Shown here: positions 36,024 through 45,694 of the stretch, piece after piece
Position numbering within the stretch: position 1 is the stretch's first letter
Layout of the letters: every line of letters starts with the position of its first letter
Assembly (NCBI GenBank): GCA_029213025.1
Contig: JARGOZ010000010.1
Span: 20,392-84,391, forward strand
Length of the DNA stretch: 64,000 nt
DNA from: Verrucomicrobiales bacterium
GTDB lineage: Bacteria; Verrucomicrobiota; Verrucomicrobiia; Verrucomicrobiales; DEV007
Reading direction: 5' to 3'
Translations under genes and position numbers: made by a program
The notes under the pieces: model-generated
The model's input: the letters and a program-made list of their open reading frames with translations, nothing else
What the model was told of the DNA's origin: nothing
Database searches by the model: none

Positions 36024-37700
36024 ATGGGGAATCTAAATTCAAAAGATTATGACGTTGTAATTTTGGGAGGAGGGCTGGCCGGGCTGACGTGCGCTCTACA
36101 GTGCCGGAAAGAATGTCCGGAAGCATCGATCGCAGTGCTTGAAAAGAGTGACCATCCGGTCCCGGAAGCGACCCATAAAATCGGAGAGTCGAGTGTTGAG
36201 GTTGGTGCGCACTACTACTACAAAGTTCTCGATCTGGAAGACCATCTCGAAAATGATCAGATTCCCAAGATGGGGTTACGCCTGTTTTTTGACCGCGACG
36301 ATAATTCGGCGATTGATAACCGCCTCGAAGTGGGTGGGACCGGCTTCCCGCCATTTCCCAGCTATCAATTTGACCGCGGGCGTTTTGAAAACCACCTCCG
36401 CGAGCGGAGCCTTTCCGATGGAATCGACTTTGTGTCTTCGGCCAACATAAAGAACATCGAAATCAATGAAGGACGCACTCCCCACGAGGTGACATTTGAA
36501 AAAGACGGCGAGTCACAAAACGTTTCCGCGAAATGGATCGTAGATGCCAGTGGTCGGGCCGGCCTCCTCAAACGGAAATTTGGTCTTCAGCAGGAATGCG
36601 ATCATAACGCCAGCTCGGCGTGGGTTCGGATCGGCAAAAGAATCAAGGTTGATGACTGGAGCGATAACAAAGAGTGGGGCAGTGCTCATGGTGAAGAAAA
36701 CCCGCGTTGGCAAAGCACAAACCACCTGCTTGGAGAAGGCTACTGGATTTGGTTGATCCCGCTGGCTTCCGGTTCCACTAGCATTGGTATCGTTGCCGAT
36801 CAGGATATCCACCCGCTGAGCGAATACAATTCTGAAGAGAAGTTTCTCAGCTGGATCGACAAGTACCAGCCGGTTCTGGGAAAACAGTTGCGGGCTAATC
36901 AGGAATTGATTCAGGATTTCGGTGCGATCAAACGCTACTCCCGCGAGTGCAAGGAGCAGTTTTCAAAAGACCGCTGGGCGATTGTCGGCGATGCGGGTTT
37001 CTTTATTGACCCCTTCTATTCACCGGGGAATGATTTTATCGCTCTGGCGAATACGTTTACCTGTGATCTGATTAAAAGAGATTTGGCAGGTGATATGTCG
37101 AATCTCTACCGCTACTTTATGTACAACAAACTGTTCCGTGTTTTCTTTAATAACACCGGAAAGGTTTTTAAACAGAACTACCAGTTGTTTGGCAACCATC
37201 AGGTGATGCCGGTTAAGATTATCTGGGACTGGTTGATCTACTGGTCGGTGACAGGACAAATTTTCATTCACGACCGTTTGTGTGACAAGAACATGTATAC
37301 CCGCCACATGTTCAAACTAAAGCGCCTCAATGATCTCAATCATGACATGCAGGCGCATTTTAGAAAGTGGCACAAGGAAAAGCCTTCCTGGCAGAATGAG
37401 GGGCTGATCAATACATCAGAACTATGTATCGCAATGGATACCAACCGGGCACTTCTGGACGAATTGAGTGATAAGGAATTCAATAAGCGGTTTGCTGAAA
37501 ATGTGGCGAAGATGGAAAATCTTTTTTGGGAAATCGCCGATCATTCCGGCATCCCGATCGATACACACATCAAGAGAAAGGATCATCCTGAAGCGGTCAA
37601 AGGGGGATTTGCAGAAGTGTTTATGGTTTCGTCAAACAAGGGTGAAAAAGAGAAATCGATGGATGATAAAATGTCTTCAGATTCTCTCGTAGCGATGTAG
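36024..37700 (+). CDS. Flavin-dependent halogenase-like FAD oxidoreductase
   Basis: The product is 558 residues from the ATG at 36024. FAD binding: VVILGGGLAGLTCAL (about 11-25) and a GDAGFFIDPFYSPGND segment. The flavin halogenase signature WxWxIP is present as WIWLIP near 242-247, and Lys82 in IPKMGLRLFF falls where the catalytic lysine of tryptophan/phenolic halogenases lies (Lys79 in PrnA). Upstream GESSVEVGAHYY matches the second conserved block of halogenases. It would need an FADH2 supplier and could chlorinate or brominate an aromatic or carrier-bound substrate; related enzymes occur in aryl polyene-type clusters. Alternatively it is a hydroxylase. The C-terminal 180 residues are helical and less conserved. 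Confidence 0.8.
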   Translation: MGNLNSKDYDVVILGGGLAGLTCALQCRKECPEASIAVLEKSDHPVPEATHKIGESSVEVGAHYYYKVLDLEDHLENDQIPKMGLRLFFDRDDNSAIDNRLEVGGTGFPPFPSYQFDRGRFENHLRERSLSDGIDFVSSANIKNIEINEGRTPHEVTFEKDGESQNVSAKWIVDASGRAGLLKRKFGLQQECDHNASSAWVRIGKRIKVDDWSDNKEWGSAHGEENPRWQSTNHLLGEGYWIWLIPLASGSTSIGIVADQDIHPLSEYNSEEKFLSWIDKYQPVLGKQLRANQELIQDFGAIKRYSRECKEQFSKDRWAIVGDAGFFIDPFYSPGNDFIALANTFTCDLIKRDLAGDMSNLYRYFMYNKLFRVFFNNTGKVFKQNYQLFGNHQVMPVKIIWDWLIYWSVTGQIFIHDRLCDKNMYTRHMFKLKRLNDLNHDMQAHFRKWHKEKPSWQNEGLINTSELCIAMDTNRALLDELSDKEFNKRFAENVAKMENLFWEIADHSGIPIDTHIKRKDHPEAVKGGFAEVFMVSSNKGEKEKSMDDKMSSDSLVAM

Positions 37701-37720
37701 CAGCACCCGGGCGTCGGTGT

Positions 37721-38800
37721 CTAGCGAGCCCATTCCAGAACAAATGCTGCCGCCCCCTGAACAACAAGCCTCATTCGCCGGAAATCGATGGTTTCCAGGA
37801 TATCTGATTTTTTGTGGTAATTGGGATTCCTGAAGTTGGCTGAATCGGTCAGCATTAGAGCAGGAATATCGGCCTCCCAGTAGGAGTAATGATCGCTGCG
37901 GGAGGCGTTACCAATGAGTCCGCCCCATCTCGAAACACTGAAAATCGGCAAATCCTGCACGTAGGTGGTGAAAACTCCATCCAGTTTGCGCCCGTACCGG
38001 TAGCTATCGAAATTGCCAACAGTCACGATCGTATTTCCTACTGTAGGCGGCTCAAACAGGACTGGGATTCTGGCAGGGGATTTCTGCGAATTGGGAGCAT
38101 CGGTGAAATAGCCAATCATTTCGAGATTCAGACATAGCTCGGGCGGGGCCATTTTGCCTTCCTGAATAGTTTTTATATAAGCGCGTGAGCCGATCAGTCC
38201 GAGTTCCTCAAGATCAAAAAACACAAACCTCACAGTTTTTGAAGGCCCGGAACCACTGTTCAGGACTTTTGCGATTTCCAACACGCCTGCTACACCGGAA
38301 GAATTGTCATCCGCCCCGGGACTGTCAGCAAAGGTGTCGTAGTGGGCTGTAACATCGATGATTTTATCAGGGAACTTCTTCCCTTTGATTTCCCCGTAGA
38401 GATTGATCCCTGACCCGATTTTTCCGGTGTGAAAAGTTAGTCTGTTTGGTTGGATACCGATATCTCGTAATGTTCGCTCCAGATAGAGCAATTTCCTCTC
38501 CCGGGCCTGAGGATTTGTGATGGCTAGTCCGTGTGGCTTCAGATTTTGATTTGCCTTGCTAATTTCATTAGTTTCCCCGGGACTATCACGAATTCCAGAG
38601 GACCTGGGCACTTTACTGAATACAGAGCCTATCGAAGACAGTTCCCGTACATGCTGTTCGAGCAATGATTGGGAAACGCCCTCAGTACCGGTGGCAACAT
38701 CGCTTTTTTTTCGACAATACCCGCACCAGCTATCGAATAAGAAAACGATAACTCCCGTAATCAACAGGCCTATGAGGGCTTTCCCTACAATCCGCATCAT
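37721..38800 (-). CDS. M28 family zinc aminopeptidase
   Basis: This 359-residue protein has an N-terminal hydrophobic anchor or signal (LIGLLITGVIVFLFDSW). M28 motifs are visible: TAHYDT (first His and Asp), GADDNSSGVAGVLEIA (bridging Asp), FFDLEELGLIGS (catalytic Glu-Glu), LEMIGYF (metal Asp/Glu position), and RSDHYSYW with the last His. It probably cleaves N-terminal residues from peptides in the periplasm. The ATG is 3 bp after the menB stop, so it is in an operon with menB. Confidence 0.87.
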   Translation of the reverse strand: MMRIVGKALIGLLITGVIVFLFDSWCGYCRKKSDVATGTEGVSQSLLEQHVRELSSIGSVFSKVPRSSGIRDSPGETNEISKANQNLKPHGLAITNPQARERKLLYLERTLRDIGIQPNRLTFHTGKIGSGINLYGEIKGKKFPDKIIDVTAHYDTFADSPGADDNSSGVAGVLEIAKVLNSGSGPSKTVRFVFFDLEELGLIGSRAYIKTIQEGKMAPPELCLNLEMIGYFTDAPNSQKSPARIPVLFEPPTVGNTIVTVGNFDSYRYGRKLDGVFTTYVQDLPIFSVSRWGGLIGNASRSDHYSYWEADIPALMLTDSANFRNPNYHKKSDILETIDFRRMRLVVQGAAAFVLEWAR

Positions 38801-38803
38801 TGA

Positions 38804-39625
38804 TTACGGGACTCTGGGGAATTTCGAGAAATCCGGTTTTCGCTTCTCCACGAATGCGTTTTTTCCCTCCTTCGCCTCTTCACTCATGTAGTAGAGAAGG
38901 GTGGCATTTCCCGCCAGGTCAAGTAAACCCATCTGCCCGTCACAGTCGGCATTGAGCGCGGTTTTTAGACAACGAAGCGCCAGTGGTGAATGTTCCAGCA
39001 TTTCGTGGGCCCACTGAACGGTTTCTTCTTCCAGCTTATCCAGCGGGACAACCGTGTTTACCAGGCCCATTTCGAGAGCCTGTTCAGCATCGTATTGGCG
39101 GCAAAGATACCAAATTTCACGAGCCTTCTTTTGCCCGACAATTCTTGCGAGATAGCTGGATCCCAGGCCTCCGTCGAAGGAACCCACTTTAGGCCCGGTT
39201 TGGCCAAATTTTGCGTTATCAGCCGCAATGGTCAGATCACATACCACATGGAGCACGTGACCTCCTCCAATCGCATAGCCCGCTACCATAGCGATAACCG
39301 GCTTGGGTAATGAGCGGATCTTCTTTTGAACGTCGAGAATATTCAAACGGGGAACGCCGTCATCACCAACATATCCGGCGTGGCCCCGCACTTTTTGGTC
39401 GCCACCTGAGCAAAATGCCAGATCACCTTCGCCGGTCAAAATCACGACACCTACATCCGGGTCCTCGTGAGCCAAATCGAAAGCGACGAGCATTTCTTTC
39501 ACCGTTTGCGGGCGAAACGCATTTCGAACTTCCGGACGGTTTATGGTAATTTTCGCGATCCGGTTGTCGTCTGTCTTTTCGTATTTTAGATCTTCAAAAT
39601 CGTGGGCTGAAATCCAATTTGTCAT
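38804..39625 (-). CDS. menB: 1,4-dihydroxy-2-naphthoyl-CoA synthase
   Basis: The product is 272 residues from the ATG at 39625; the open frame continues upstream but the shorter start gives the usual MenB N-terminus ([14 protein letters not shown]). Crotonase features: [62 protein letters not shown], and the C-terminal [13 protein letters not shown]. It closes the naphthoquinone ring in menaquinone synthesis. Other men genes are not near. It is followed directly by the M28 peptidase gene. Confidence 0.95.
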   Translation of the reverse strand: MTNWISAHDFEDLKYEKTDDNRIAKITINRPEVRNAFRPQTVKEMLVAFDLAHEDPDVGVVILTGEGDLAFCSGGDQKVRGHAGYVGDDGVPRLNILDVQKKIRSLPKPVIAMVAGYAIGGGHVLHVVCDLTIAADNAKFGQTGPKVGSFDGGLGSSYLARIVGQKKAREIWYLCRQYDAEQALEMGLVNTVVPLDKLEEETVQWAHEMLEHSPLALRCLKTALNADCDGQMGLLDLAGNATLLYYMSEEAKEGKNAFVEKRKPDFSKFPRVP

Positions 39626-39742
39626 CGCACGGACTCTACGCCTTAGTTCGACACTTAGAAGCATTTTTGCAAAAGTTAGGCGCAATTTCTGCGGGATAAG
39701 CGGTGCTAAACACACAAGATTGCGATACGGTTCCCCTTTTCA

Positions 39743-42358
39743 ATGGATTGGCTCTATCCCAAAGTCCTGATTCTCGCGATTCCGGCAATATTGTTGCTGG
39801 TATGGTTCGACTCGCGTTCCGTTCATCCGATGTCCGGTGCCCGTCGCCGTGCGCTTTTGATTGTGCGGTCGATCTGCATCGTGCTGGCTCTTCTCTGTCT
39901 CGCTTCTCCGGCTCGACTCGTGGAAAGTGAAAAACAAGGCGTTATTTTTGTGATTGATCATTCACGGAGCCTTGGCAAAGAAGGTGTCGAAAAGGCACTC
40001 TCTGAAGCAAAAACAATATCTGCAGCAATCGAGGGCGATACGCAAATTGGCTACGTGGCGGCCGGAACCGAAGGTGAAGTCCTGCAATTTCCCGCCAAAC
40101 CGAATGACTCCCAGGTTACGTTGGATCAGAAGATCCTCGATAATTATGGTGCCGCGACCAACCTGGAAGCAGGTTGTCGTCTGGCTCGAGGCATTTTTCC
40201 GGCCGGGTCGTCCCGGCATTTGGTTATACTGGGCGATGGCGTCGAAACGCGGGGCTCGCTGTTGAAATTTGCCCGGGAAGCTGCGGTTTCGAATATCAAA
40301 ATTCACGCAAAAGGGGTGAGCGGCCCGATCGAACCTGACGTGAGGATCACACGTCTTAAGGCCTCGCAAACCCGAATTACCGAGGGGGCTGCACTGACCT
40401 TGACGGCCACAATCGAGGGTTCCATATCAGGAAGCGGCAAACTGCGCCTGTTCGAAAACGGAATTGAAGATGACAACGCTGAAGTGGAAATTGTAGCCGG
40501 TGAACCCCTGATTCACACGTTCCGTCGATCTCCCGACCGGAGGAATATTTACAATTACCGGGTAACGATTGAGGGCTTCGAAGGGCGGGATGCTATTCCG
40601 GAAAACAACGAGGCTCTGGCGATTGTGGATGTCCGGGGAAAACCGCTAATCCTCTATTGCGAAGGAGAGGAGAACGAAGACCGGTATCTGATTGAAGCTA
40701 TGGCGAGGGAAGGTATTCAGATTGACTCGCGATCACCGTCCGCTCTTCCTTCCAGCCTTCAGGAATTAGCTGGCTATGATGCGGTTATTTTCTCGGATGT
40801 ACCAGCTCATCGTGTCGGTGAGTCCCGCATGTTGGCACTCCGTGACTATGTGGAGAAACTGGGCGGAGGTTTTGTTATGGTCGGTGGAATGCGATCTTTT
40901 GGTGTGGGTGGATACTACCGAACCCCGATCGAAGAAATTCTGCCGGTGAAACTCAAAGCTCCTGATCAGGAGGAGTCCATGTCTTCAGCCCTCGCACTGG
41001 TTATTGACCGCTCCGGATCGATGGCTGGTCAAAAGATAGAAGTTTGCAAATCAGCCGCCATTGCTACCACTGAGTTGTTGAGCTCAAAAGATTATATCGG
41101 GGTCTATGCCTTTGACTCTCAGTCCCATGACATCGTCCCGATGACGAAAGTTACCTCTACGAGCTCAATTGCAAATCAAATCGCCGTGGTCGGGTCCGGT
41201 GGTGGTACCAATATCTATCCGGCCATGATGTCCGCCCGGGAAGCTCTCGGCAAAGTAAAAGCCAAAATTAAGCATATGATCGTTTTGACCGACGGCCAGA
41301 CGTCCGGTCAGGGATATCAGGCGCTTGCTTCTCAGTGCCAGGCGGAAGGGATTACAATTTCGACAGTGGCGGTTGGAGCCGGAGCTCAGATCGGTCTGCT
41401 CCAAACAATTGCCGCAGCAGGTGGGGGACAGAACTATGTGACGATGGACCCCGCCGATATCACACGAATTTTTACTCAGGATACCATGGTTCACACCGGG
41501 AGAATGATTCGCGAAGAAGCTTTTGAACCGCAATTGGTGGAAAATCACCCTATGTTGAAGGGCTGGGACCCTCTCGATGCACCTCCGCTTCTCGGCTACG
41601 TGAAAACCAACCGGAAAGCCACTTCGCAAATTCCTCTTGTCACCGATACAGGTGATCCGCTTCTCGCTCACTGGCGGTTCGGTCTGGGCAAGGTCACCGC
41701 GTTTACATCTGACTGCAAATCACGATGGGCGGCCCTGTGGGTAGCCGATTGGCCGGGTTACAGTCAGATGTGGGCCCAGGTTCTCATGGAAACCGCCCGA
41801 CCACCGCAGGGGCGTCACATGGATTTGCGCCTCGACCAAACTGGAAGTGAAGTTCTGATCACCGCAGATATCCTTTCTGATGCCGGGACCAGGAGGAATG
41901 GTGCTCTGGTAGAGGCTGATATATTTTATGTGGCAGCCAATTCATTGGGTGCCGGAATGAAACCGGTAAACAAACTGAATCTCGAACAGCGGGGCCCCGG
42001 ACTCTATGAAGCAAAATTTCGACCCGACGAGGCGGGAGTATACATGATAAGAGCACGGTCCGGATCGGAAGTGGTATCGGCAGGACACGTTCACAATCCT
42101 TCGAGTGAAGTCGCTTCGGGCCGAATCGATGAGGACCTCCTGCGTAGAGTCTGCTCAATTACCGGCGGTCAATATCTTGAAAATTCGGAAGAGAAAATCG
42201 AATTGCAGGGAAGTACTACCGCCCGCTACATTGAGCTCTGGCCATGGTTTTTACTCTCACTGGTAATTCTTTTCATCATCGATCTGATATTACGACGGTG
42301 GGAAAATGTACTGGGTATCCAGGAATTTTTCCGTTTCAGCAAGCGGGTCAGTACTTAG
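39743..42358 (+). CDS. Large VWA-domain membrane protein
   Basis: This 871-residue protein has TM segments at residues about 10-50 and near 835-855, with a large domain between. N-terminal LLIVRSICIVLALLCLASPARL is like BatA-type proteins. A second part (about 300-400) has a class I glutamine-amidotransferase-like fold (YDAVIFSDVPAHRVG, MVGGMRSFGVGGY), and a VWA domain with a MIDAS DRSGSMAGQ near 421 follows, then TDG. Thus it resembles the VWA/GATase-like proteins found with MoxR systems. It stands alone here, divergent from menB, so it may be regulated separately. Confidence 0.82.
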   Translation: MDWLYPKVLILAIPAILLLVWFDSRSVHPMSGARRRALLIVRSICIVLALLCLASPARLVESEKQGVIFVIDHSRSLGKEGVEKALSEAKTISAAIEGDTQIGYVAAGTEGEVLQFPAKPNDSQVTLDQKILDNYGAATNLEAGCRLARGIFPAGSSRHLVILGDGVETRGSLLKFAREAAVSNIKIHAKGVSGPIEPDVRITRLKASQTRITEGAALTLTATIEGSISGSGKLRLFENGIEDDNAEVEIVAGEPLIHTFRRSPDRRNIYNYRVTIEGFEGRDAIPENNEALAIVDVRGKPLILYCEGEENEDRYLIEAMAREGIQIDSRSPSALPSSLQELAGYDAVIFSDVPAHRVGESRMLALRDYVEKLGGGFVMVGGMRSFGVGGYYRTPIEEILPVKLKAPDQEESMSSALALVIDRSGSMAGQKIEVCKSAAIATTELLSSKDYIGVYAFDSQSHDIVPMTKVTSTSSIANQIAVVGSGGGTNIYPAMMSAREALGKVKAKIKHMIVLTDGQTSGQGYQALASQCQAEGITISTVAVGAGAQIGLLQTIAAAGGGQNYVTMDPADITRIFTQDTMVHTGRMIREEAFEPQLVENHPMLKGWDPLDAPPLLGYVKTNRKATSQIPLVTDTGDPLLAHWRFGLGKVTAFTSDCKSRWAALWVADWPGYSQMWAQVLMETARPPQGRHMDLRLDQTGSEVLITADILSDAGTRRNGALVEADIFYVAANSLGAGMKPVNKLNLEQRGPGLYEAKFRPDEAGVYMIRARSGSEVVSAGHVHNPSSEVASGRIDEDLLRRVCSITGGQYLENSEEKIELQGSTTARYIELWPWFLLSLVILFIIDLILRRWENVLGIQEFFRFSKRVST

Positions 42359-42363
42359 ATAGA

Positions 42364-43005
42364 TCAATCTTTTTCAATCCATTTTGCGTATTCCGAATCC
42401 GGGATTTGCCAGGACAGAATCATTCCCAAACCGTCTGATGGAGTCTTCTTTCCGTGCCCGGATTCAAAAGGAAGTGGAATTAGATTCACGAAAGCGCCGA
42501 ACACAGCGGCGGAACAAAATGTTTGAATAGTGATGATCCACAATTCGGGTTGTCTTTGAAATAAAACCTCGGAACCGGTAAACGACCAAAGAACTGCCAC
42601 AAGAAAAAGCTCAATTCCCGGACCGGCAAAGTAGATCAAAAAGTTTTTCAACTGAGGTTTGACCAGATCTGCAGGGCGGGGGAGAACGTAGCCCGAAAGA
42701 GGAATTGCACGAAATTCGGTTTCGAGCCCGCAAATTTTTTTCACGCCAATGAGTCGTCCCGTGCCGATCGAAACCTTGTCGACATGCCATCCAACCAACT
42801 TTGCCATGATAGCGTGGCCAAATTCGTGAATCATCAGAAGGACTGCCCACGAAACGATAAATATCGGGACGCTAAGCTTATAGATGGAAAACTCCTTGAA
42901 CAACGAGGCGAAGATCATCGCGCCGAAAAAGATTGTTAGAATCACAACCGTCGCTGTTTCAGTCGGGTTTAGTGGCTTGTTCTCGTTTTCCTGAAACTCC
43001 GACAT
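42364..43005 (-). CDS. M50-type membrane metallopeptidase
   Basis: The 213-residue protein has four or five TM helices and the zinc motif HEFGH at 60-64 in a membrane segment (MIHEFGHAIMAKLVGW), typical of site-2-protease family enzymes. A second conserved segment NLIPLPFESGHG occupies the position of the third zinc ligand motif (LDGG/NPxPLDGG is usual), but here Asp is replaced by Glu. It may cut membrane-embedded proteins such as anti-sigma factors. The rsmI stop lies 1 bp upstream of its start. Confidence 0.75.
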   Translation of the reverse strand: MSEFQENENKPLNPTETATVVILTIFFGAMIFASLFKEFSIYKLSVPIFIVSWAVLLMIHEFGHAIMAKLVGWHVDKVSIGTGRLIGVKKICGLETEFRAIPLSGYVLPRPADLVKPQLKNFLIYFAGPGIELFLVAVLWSFTGSEVLFQRQPELWIITIQTFCSAAVFGAFVNLIPLPFESGHGKKTPSDGLGMILSWQIPDSEYAKWIEKD

Positions 43006-43006
43006 T

Positions 43007-43729
43007 TCAATCCGATGCGTCTCTTCTCATCTTTCGGGACAGACCTTCGATTACCAGAGTAATCTCGCCTTTCACCGTACTTTCGCCAAATTCCGCAATA
43101 ATTTCCGCCGCCGTTCCCCGGTGGTAGGTTTCAAACCGCTTGGTAATCTCGCGGGCTACACAAACATTTCGTTCAGAATCCAGTGCATCGATCACATTCA
43201 ATGTTTTAAGAATTCGGTAAGGGGACTCGAAAAAGATCGAAGTGCCCGCAGAGTTCAATGCGGCCTCCAGAGCCTTTTGCTTCTTTCCCGATTTAACAGG
43301 CAGGAAACCGTGAAATGAAAACTGATCGGTGGGCAATCCCGAGCCGACAAGCCCGGTGATTACGGCGGAAGGACCGGGTATTACTTCGATACGGATTCCC
43401 CGACTCACCGCTTCTTTCACAAGCCGGAATCCAGGATCGGAAATTGACGGGCTGCCCGCATCGGAAAGAACCGCCAGTGTTTCATTGCTTGTGATTAACT
43501 TTTCGGTCAACTCCACCGATTTGCGCTCTTCGTTGTGGTCGTGCAACGAGAGCAGGGTTTTCCCGGTAATACCATAATGGTCCAACAACCGGCGCGAATG
43601 ACGGGTGTCTTCACATGCAATCAGATTCGCCCTTTTGAGACACTCCACTGCACGAAAGGTGAAATCACCCAGGTTTCCTATTGGAGTACAAATTAATTGA
43701 ATAAGCGGACCAGCACCGGATATGCTCAT
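43007..43729 (-). CDS. rsmI: 16S rRNA (cytidine1402-2'-O)-methyltransferase
   Basis: This 240-residue SAM-dependent enzyme of the tetrapyrrole-methylase fold has the usual RsmI motifs: QLICTPIGNLGDFTFRAVECLKRANLIACEDTRHSRRLLDHYGI, AVLSDAGSPSISDPGF and IEVIPGPSAVITGLVGSGLPTDQFSFHGFLP. It methylates the ribose of C1402 in 16S rRNA. It is in a leftward group with lptE upstream and the M50 peptidase downstream. Confidence 0.95.
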   Translation of the reverse strand: MSISGAGPLIQLICTPIGNLGDFTFRAVECLKRANLIACEDTRHSRRLLDHYGITGKTLLSLHDHNEERKSVELTEKLITSNETLAVLSDAGSPSISDPGFRLVKEAVSRGIRIEVIPGPSAVITGLVGSGLPTDQFSFHGFLPVKSGKKQKALEAALNSAGTSIFFESPYRILKTLNVIDALDSERNVCVAREITKRFETYHRGTAAEIIAEFGESTVKGEITLVIEGLSRKMRRDASD

Positions 43730-43737
43730 TTCCGGTT

Positions 43738-44316
43738 CTACCAGCCCTCACTTATCTGATCGACAAGCTTTTTCGCCGCATCTTCCGCGGCCACAGCGAT
43801 TGCATTTCGCTCCCCGACCTGATAACTGGCATCAACAGATTGAATTGTATCGCCCACAACTGAACCCATCGCCGATTGAATCACCTCGGAACCGAATTTC
43901 ACTTCCTCACATCCACAATCGTTTCTGGCCAGAATCCTTTCTCCGGTAGCCGGATCTTCCAGATACCAGGTTACATGCAAAAACAACCCGAGTTCCTGAG
44001 AGCGGAGCGTGTCAGTCCGCACTCCTCTCAGCTGCGTCTTGTTGATTTCCTCGATTGTGCCGCGCAAAATGGCGTCAGCATTCCGTTCCCTGGATACCTT
44101 GTAAGTACCGTCCATCTGAATTTGTTTAAGAACCGCATTGGTTACCAGGCTGGATATTCTCGGCTCCAGAGTTTTATTCTTGAAGGGAGGAACAAAAATA
44201 TTATCGATCTCGGCGAATGCGGAAGGCTTCACAGCTCCCAACTGGTACCCGGCGCACCCTGCAAAGCAGACGAGCAGCATAAAGGTTGCAAAGGCCAGTG
44301 ATATCAGCTTTTTCAT
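43738..44316 (-). CDS. lptE: LPS-assembly lipoprotein LptE
   Basis: The 192 residues begin with a lipoprotein signal ending CFAGC with Cys21 as the acylated residue, then GYQLGAVKPSAFAEIDNIFVPPFKNKTLEPRISSLVTNAVLKQIQMDG, the usual LptE profile. LptE forms the plug in the LptD outer-membrane translocon. The sequence supports an LPS-bearing outer membrane. It is 8 bp from rsmI. Confidence 0.85.
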   Translation of the reverse strand: MKKLISLAFATFMLLVCFAGCAGYQLGAVKPSAFAEIDNIFVPPFKNKTLEPRISSLVTNAVLKQIQMDGTYKVSRERNADAILRGTIEEINKTQLRGVRTDTLRSQELGLFLHVTWYLEDPATGERILARNDCGCEEVKFGSEVIQSAMGSVVGDTIQSVDASYQVGERNAIAVAAEDAAKKLVDQISEGW

Positions 44317-44426
44317 TCAATTTCACAGCAGAAATGAATCTGCTTGTCCCTTATAATCACTCCCGGGATAAAATTCAAGGATCACTTACCCCTTTGTGAG
44401 GAAAATTCCATCAATCGTTAAAAGAG

Positions 44427-45515
44427 CTATTCAGAGGCCGGTAGGGGCAACACATCGTCTTTCTTGCCTATACGAAACTTTGGTGCCTCAATTTTTGGTA
44501 GCGAAGGCAGAGCTCCGAAACGGTTCGATTTCTCTTCGATTTCCTGTCCGGCTATCACCTTTTGAACTTTCTCAATTCGTTGGGATGCTTCGGCGTAGTA
44601 TTTGGAATTCGGCTTTTTCACGATCTCCCGGTAATAGACAAGCGCAGACTTAGGATTGCCTGTCTCTTCGTAAAACTTGCCGGTTTTCAGCATTTTCTCG
44701 AGACTGCGCTCTTCGATCTCCTCGAGACTTGTCTTCACGATATCGGCGCGATTATCATCCGGATTCTGGGCTAAAAAGTCGAGCCCGGCATCCACTTGTG
44801 CCCGATCCTCTGAAGGACTGTTGGAATGGGCTGCAGCCTCACCGCGAAGCTTGTAAATTTGAAACTGAGCGTCCTTCGCAAACGGTGTTCCCCGGTAGTT
44901 ATCGACCACGGACTGGTAGCTGTTGATCGCTTCCATTTTGAGACCGTCTTTGGAATTCAGTGCACCGATTGCCATCAGCGACAGGGGAGCATACCTTGTG
45001 TACGGAGCCGCTTCAGCGATTTCATCATACATCTCTTTTAGATCAGTCGGCTGAATTGTGGCACCCACTCCAAAAAGGCCTTTGCGACCTCCGGTCCGCA
45101 ATTGTTCCGCAATTGCATACTGGCGCTCAATGGCGCTCTGGAAGTGAGGACTGCTGCGATACTTTGTTATGAGAGTTTTGTACTCATCGTAGGCTTTGCG
45201 GCTGTCGCCTTCTCTGTCACGGATTTGAGCGACCCGATACTGTGCTTCAGCGCCGACCTTTGTGTTCGGGTATGATCGAGCAATGGATCGAAACGCGTCT
45301 CTTGCCTGGCGAAGCTTGCCGGCCTGTTCGTAGGACTCTGCCTTCTGGAAAGCGGTGCTAGCGCGGTTTTCCTGGTTGGCGATTTCGGTTTCAGATAACA
45401 CTTTGTCTTTTTCTGCCTTACCTTTGAATCTCGAAAGAAATCCCTGAGCATTCGCATCGCTCAGTAAAGGGGAACAAAAGATCAAAGCGGCGAGTAAGGA
45501 ATGGGCCGTTTTCAT
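44427..45515 (-). CDS. TPR-repeat exported protein, BamD-like
   Basis: The product is 361 residues from the ATG at 45515, with a signal peptide (MKTAHSLLAALIFCSPLLSDANA). The repeat region has TPR units (FQKAESYEQAGKLRQARDAFRSIARSYPNTKVGAEAQYRVAQIRDREGDSRKAYDEYKTLI and YEETGNPKSALVYYREIVKKPNSKYYAEA), the pattern of BamD/YbgF-type periplasmic proteins. No lipobox is visible, so it is not a classic BamD lipoprotein. It is upstream of lptE in the same direction, which suits outer-membrane biogenesis. Confidence 0.8.
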   Translation of the reverse strand: MKTAHSLLAALIFCSPLLSDANAQGFLSRFKGKAEKDKVLSETEIANQENRASTAFQKAESYEQAGKLRQARDAFRSIARSYPNTKVGAEAQYRVAQIRDREGDSRKAYDEYKTLITKYRSSPHFQSAIERQYAIAEQLRTGGRKGLFGVGATIQPTDLKEMYDEIAEAAPYTRYAPLSLMAIGALNSKDGLKMEAINSYQSVVDNYRGTPFAKDAQFQIYKLRGEAAAHSNSPSEDRAQVDAGLDFLAQNPDDNRADIVKTSLEEIEERSLEKMLKTGKFYEETGNPKSALVYYREIVKKPNSKYYAEASQRIEKVQKVIAGQEIEEKSNRFGALPSLPKIEAPKFRIGKKDDVLPLPASE

Positions 45516-45669
45516 ATGAAGTGGTCGTTTCAAACTAGTAAGATGATCCGAAGTAATCAAGTGGAATTACAAAGTAGCAGGTCGAATCTCTTTCGATAAA
45601 ACGATTACAGGCGGACGATCCTTAGGCACGTATCAGCACCAAAGTCAGAGTATTAATAACTTCCGACAA

Positions 45670-45686
45670 TATATGTAATGTAAAAT
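45670..45686. repeat. 17-bp direct repeat, copy 1
   Basis: TATATGTAATGTAAAAT occurs here and identically at 47461-47477. It ends 8 bp before the ATG of the 129-residue gene. It may be a shared regulatory site or the end of a small element. Confidence 0.7.
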
Positions 45687-45694
45687 AGGGTATC

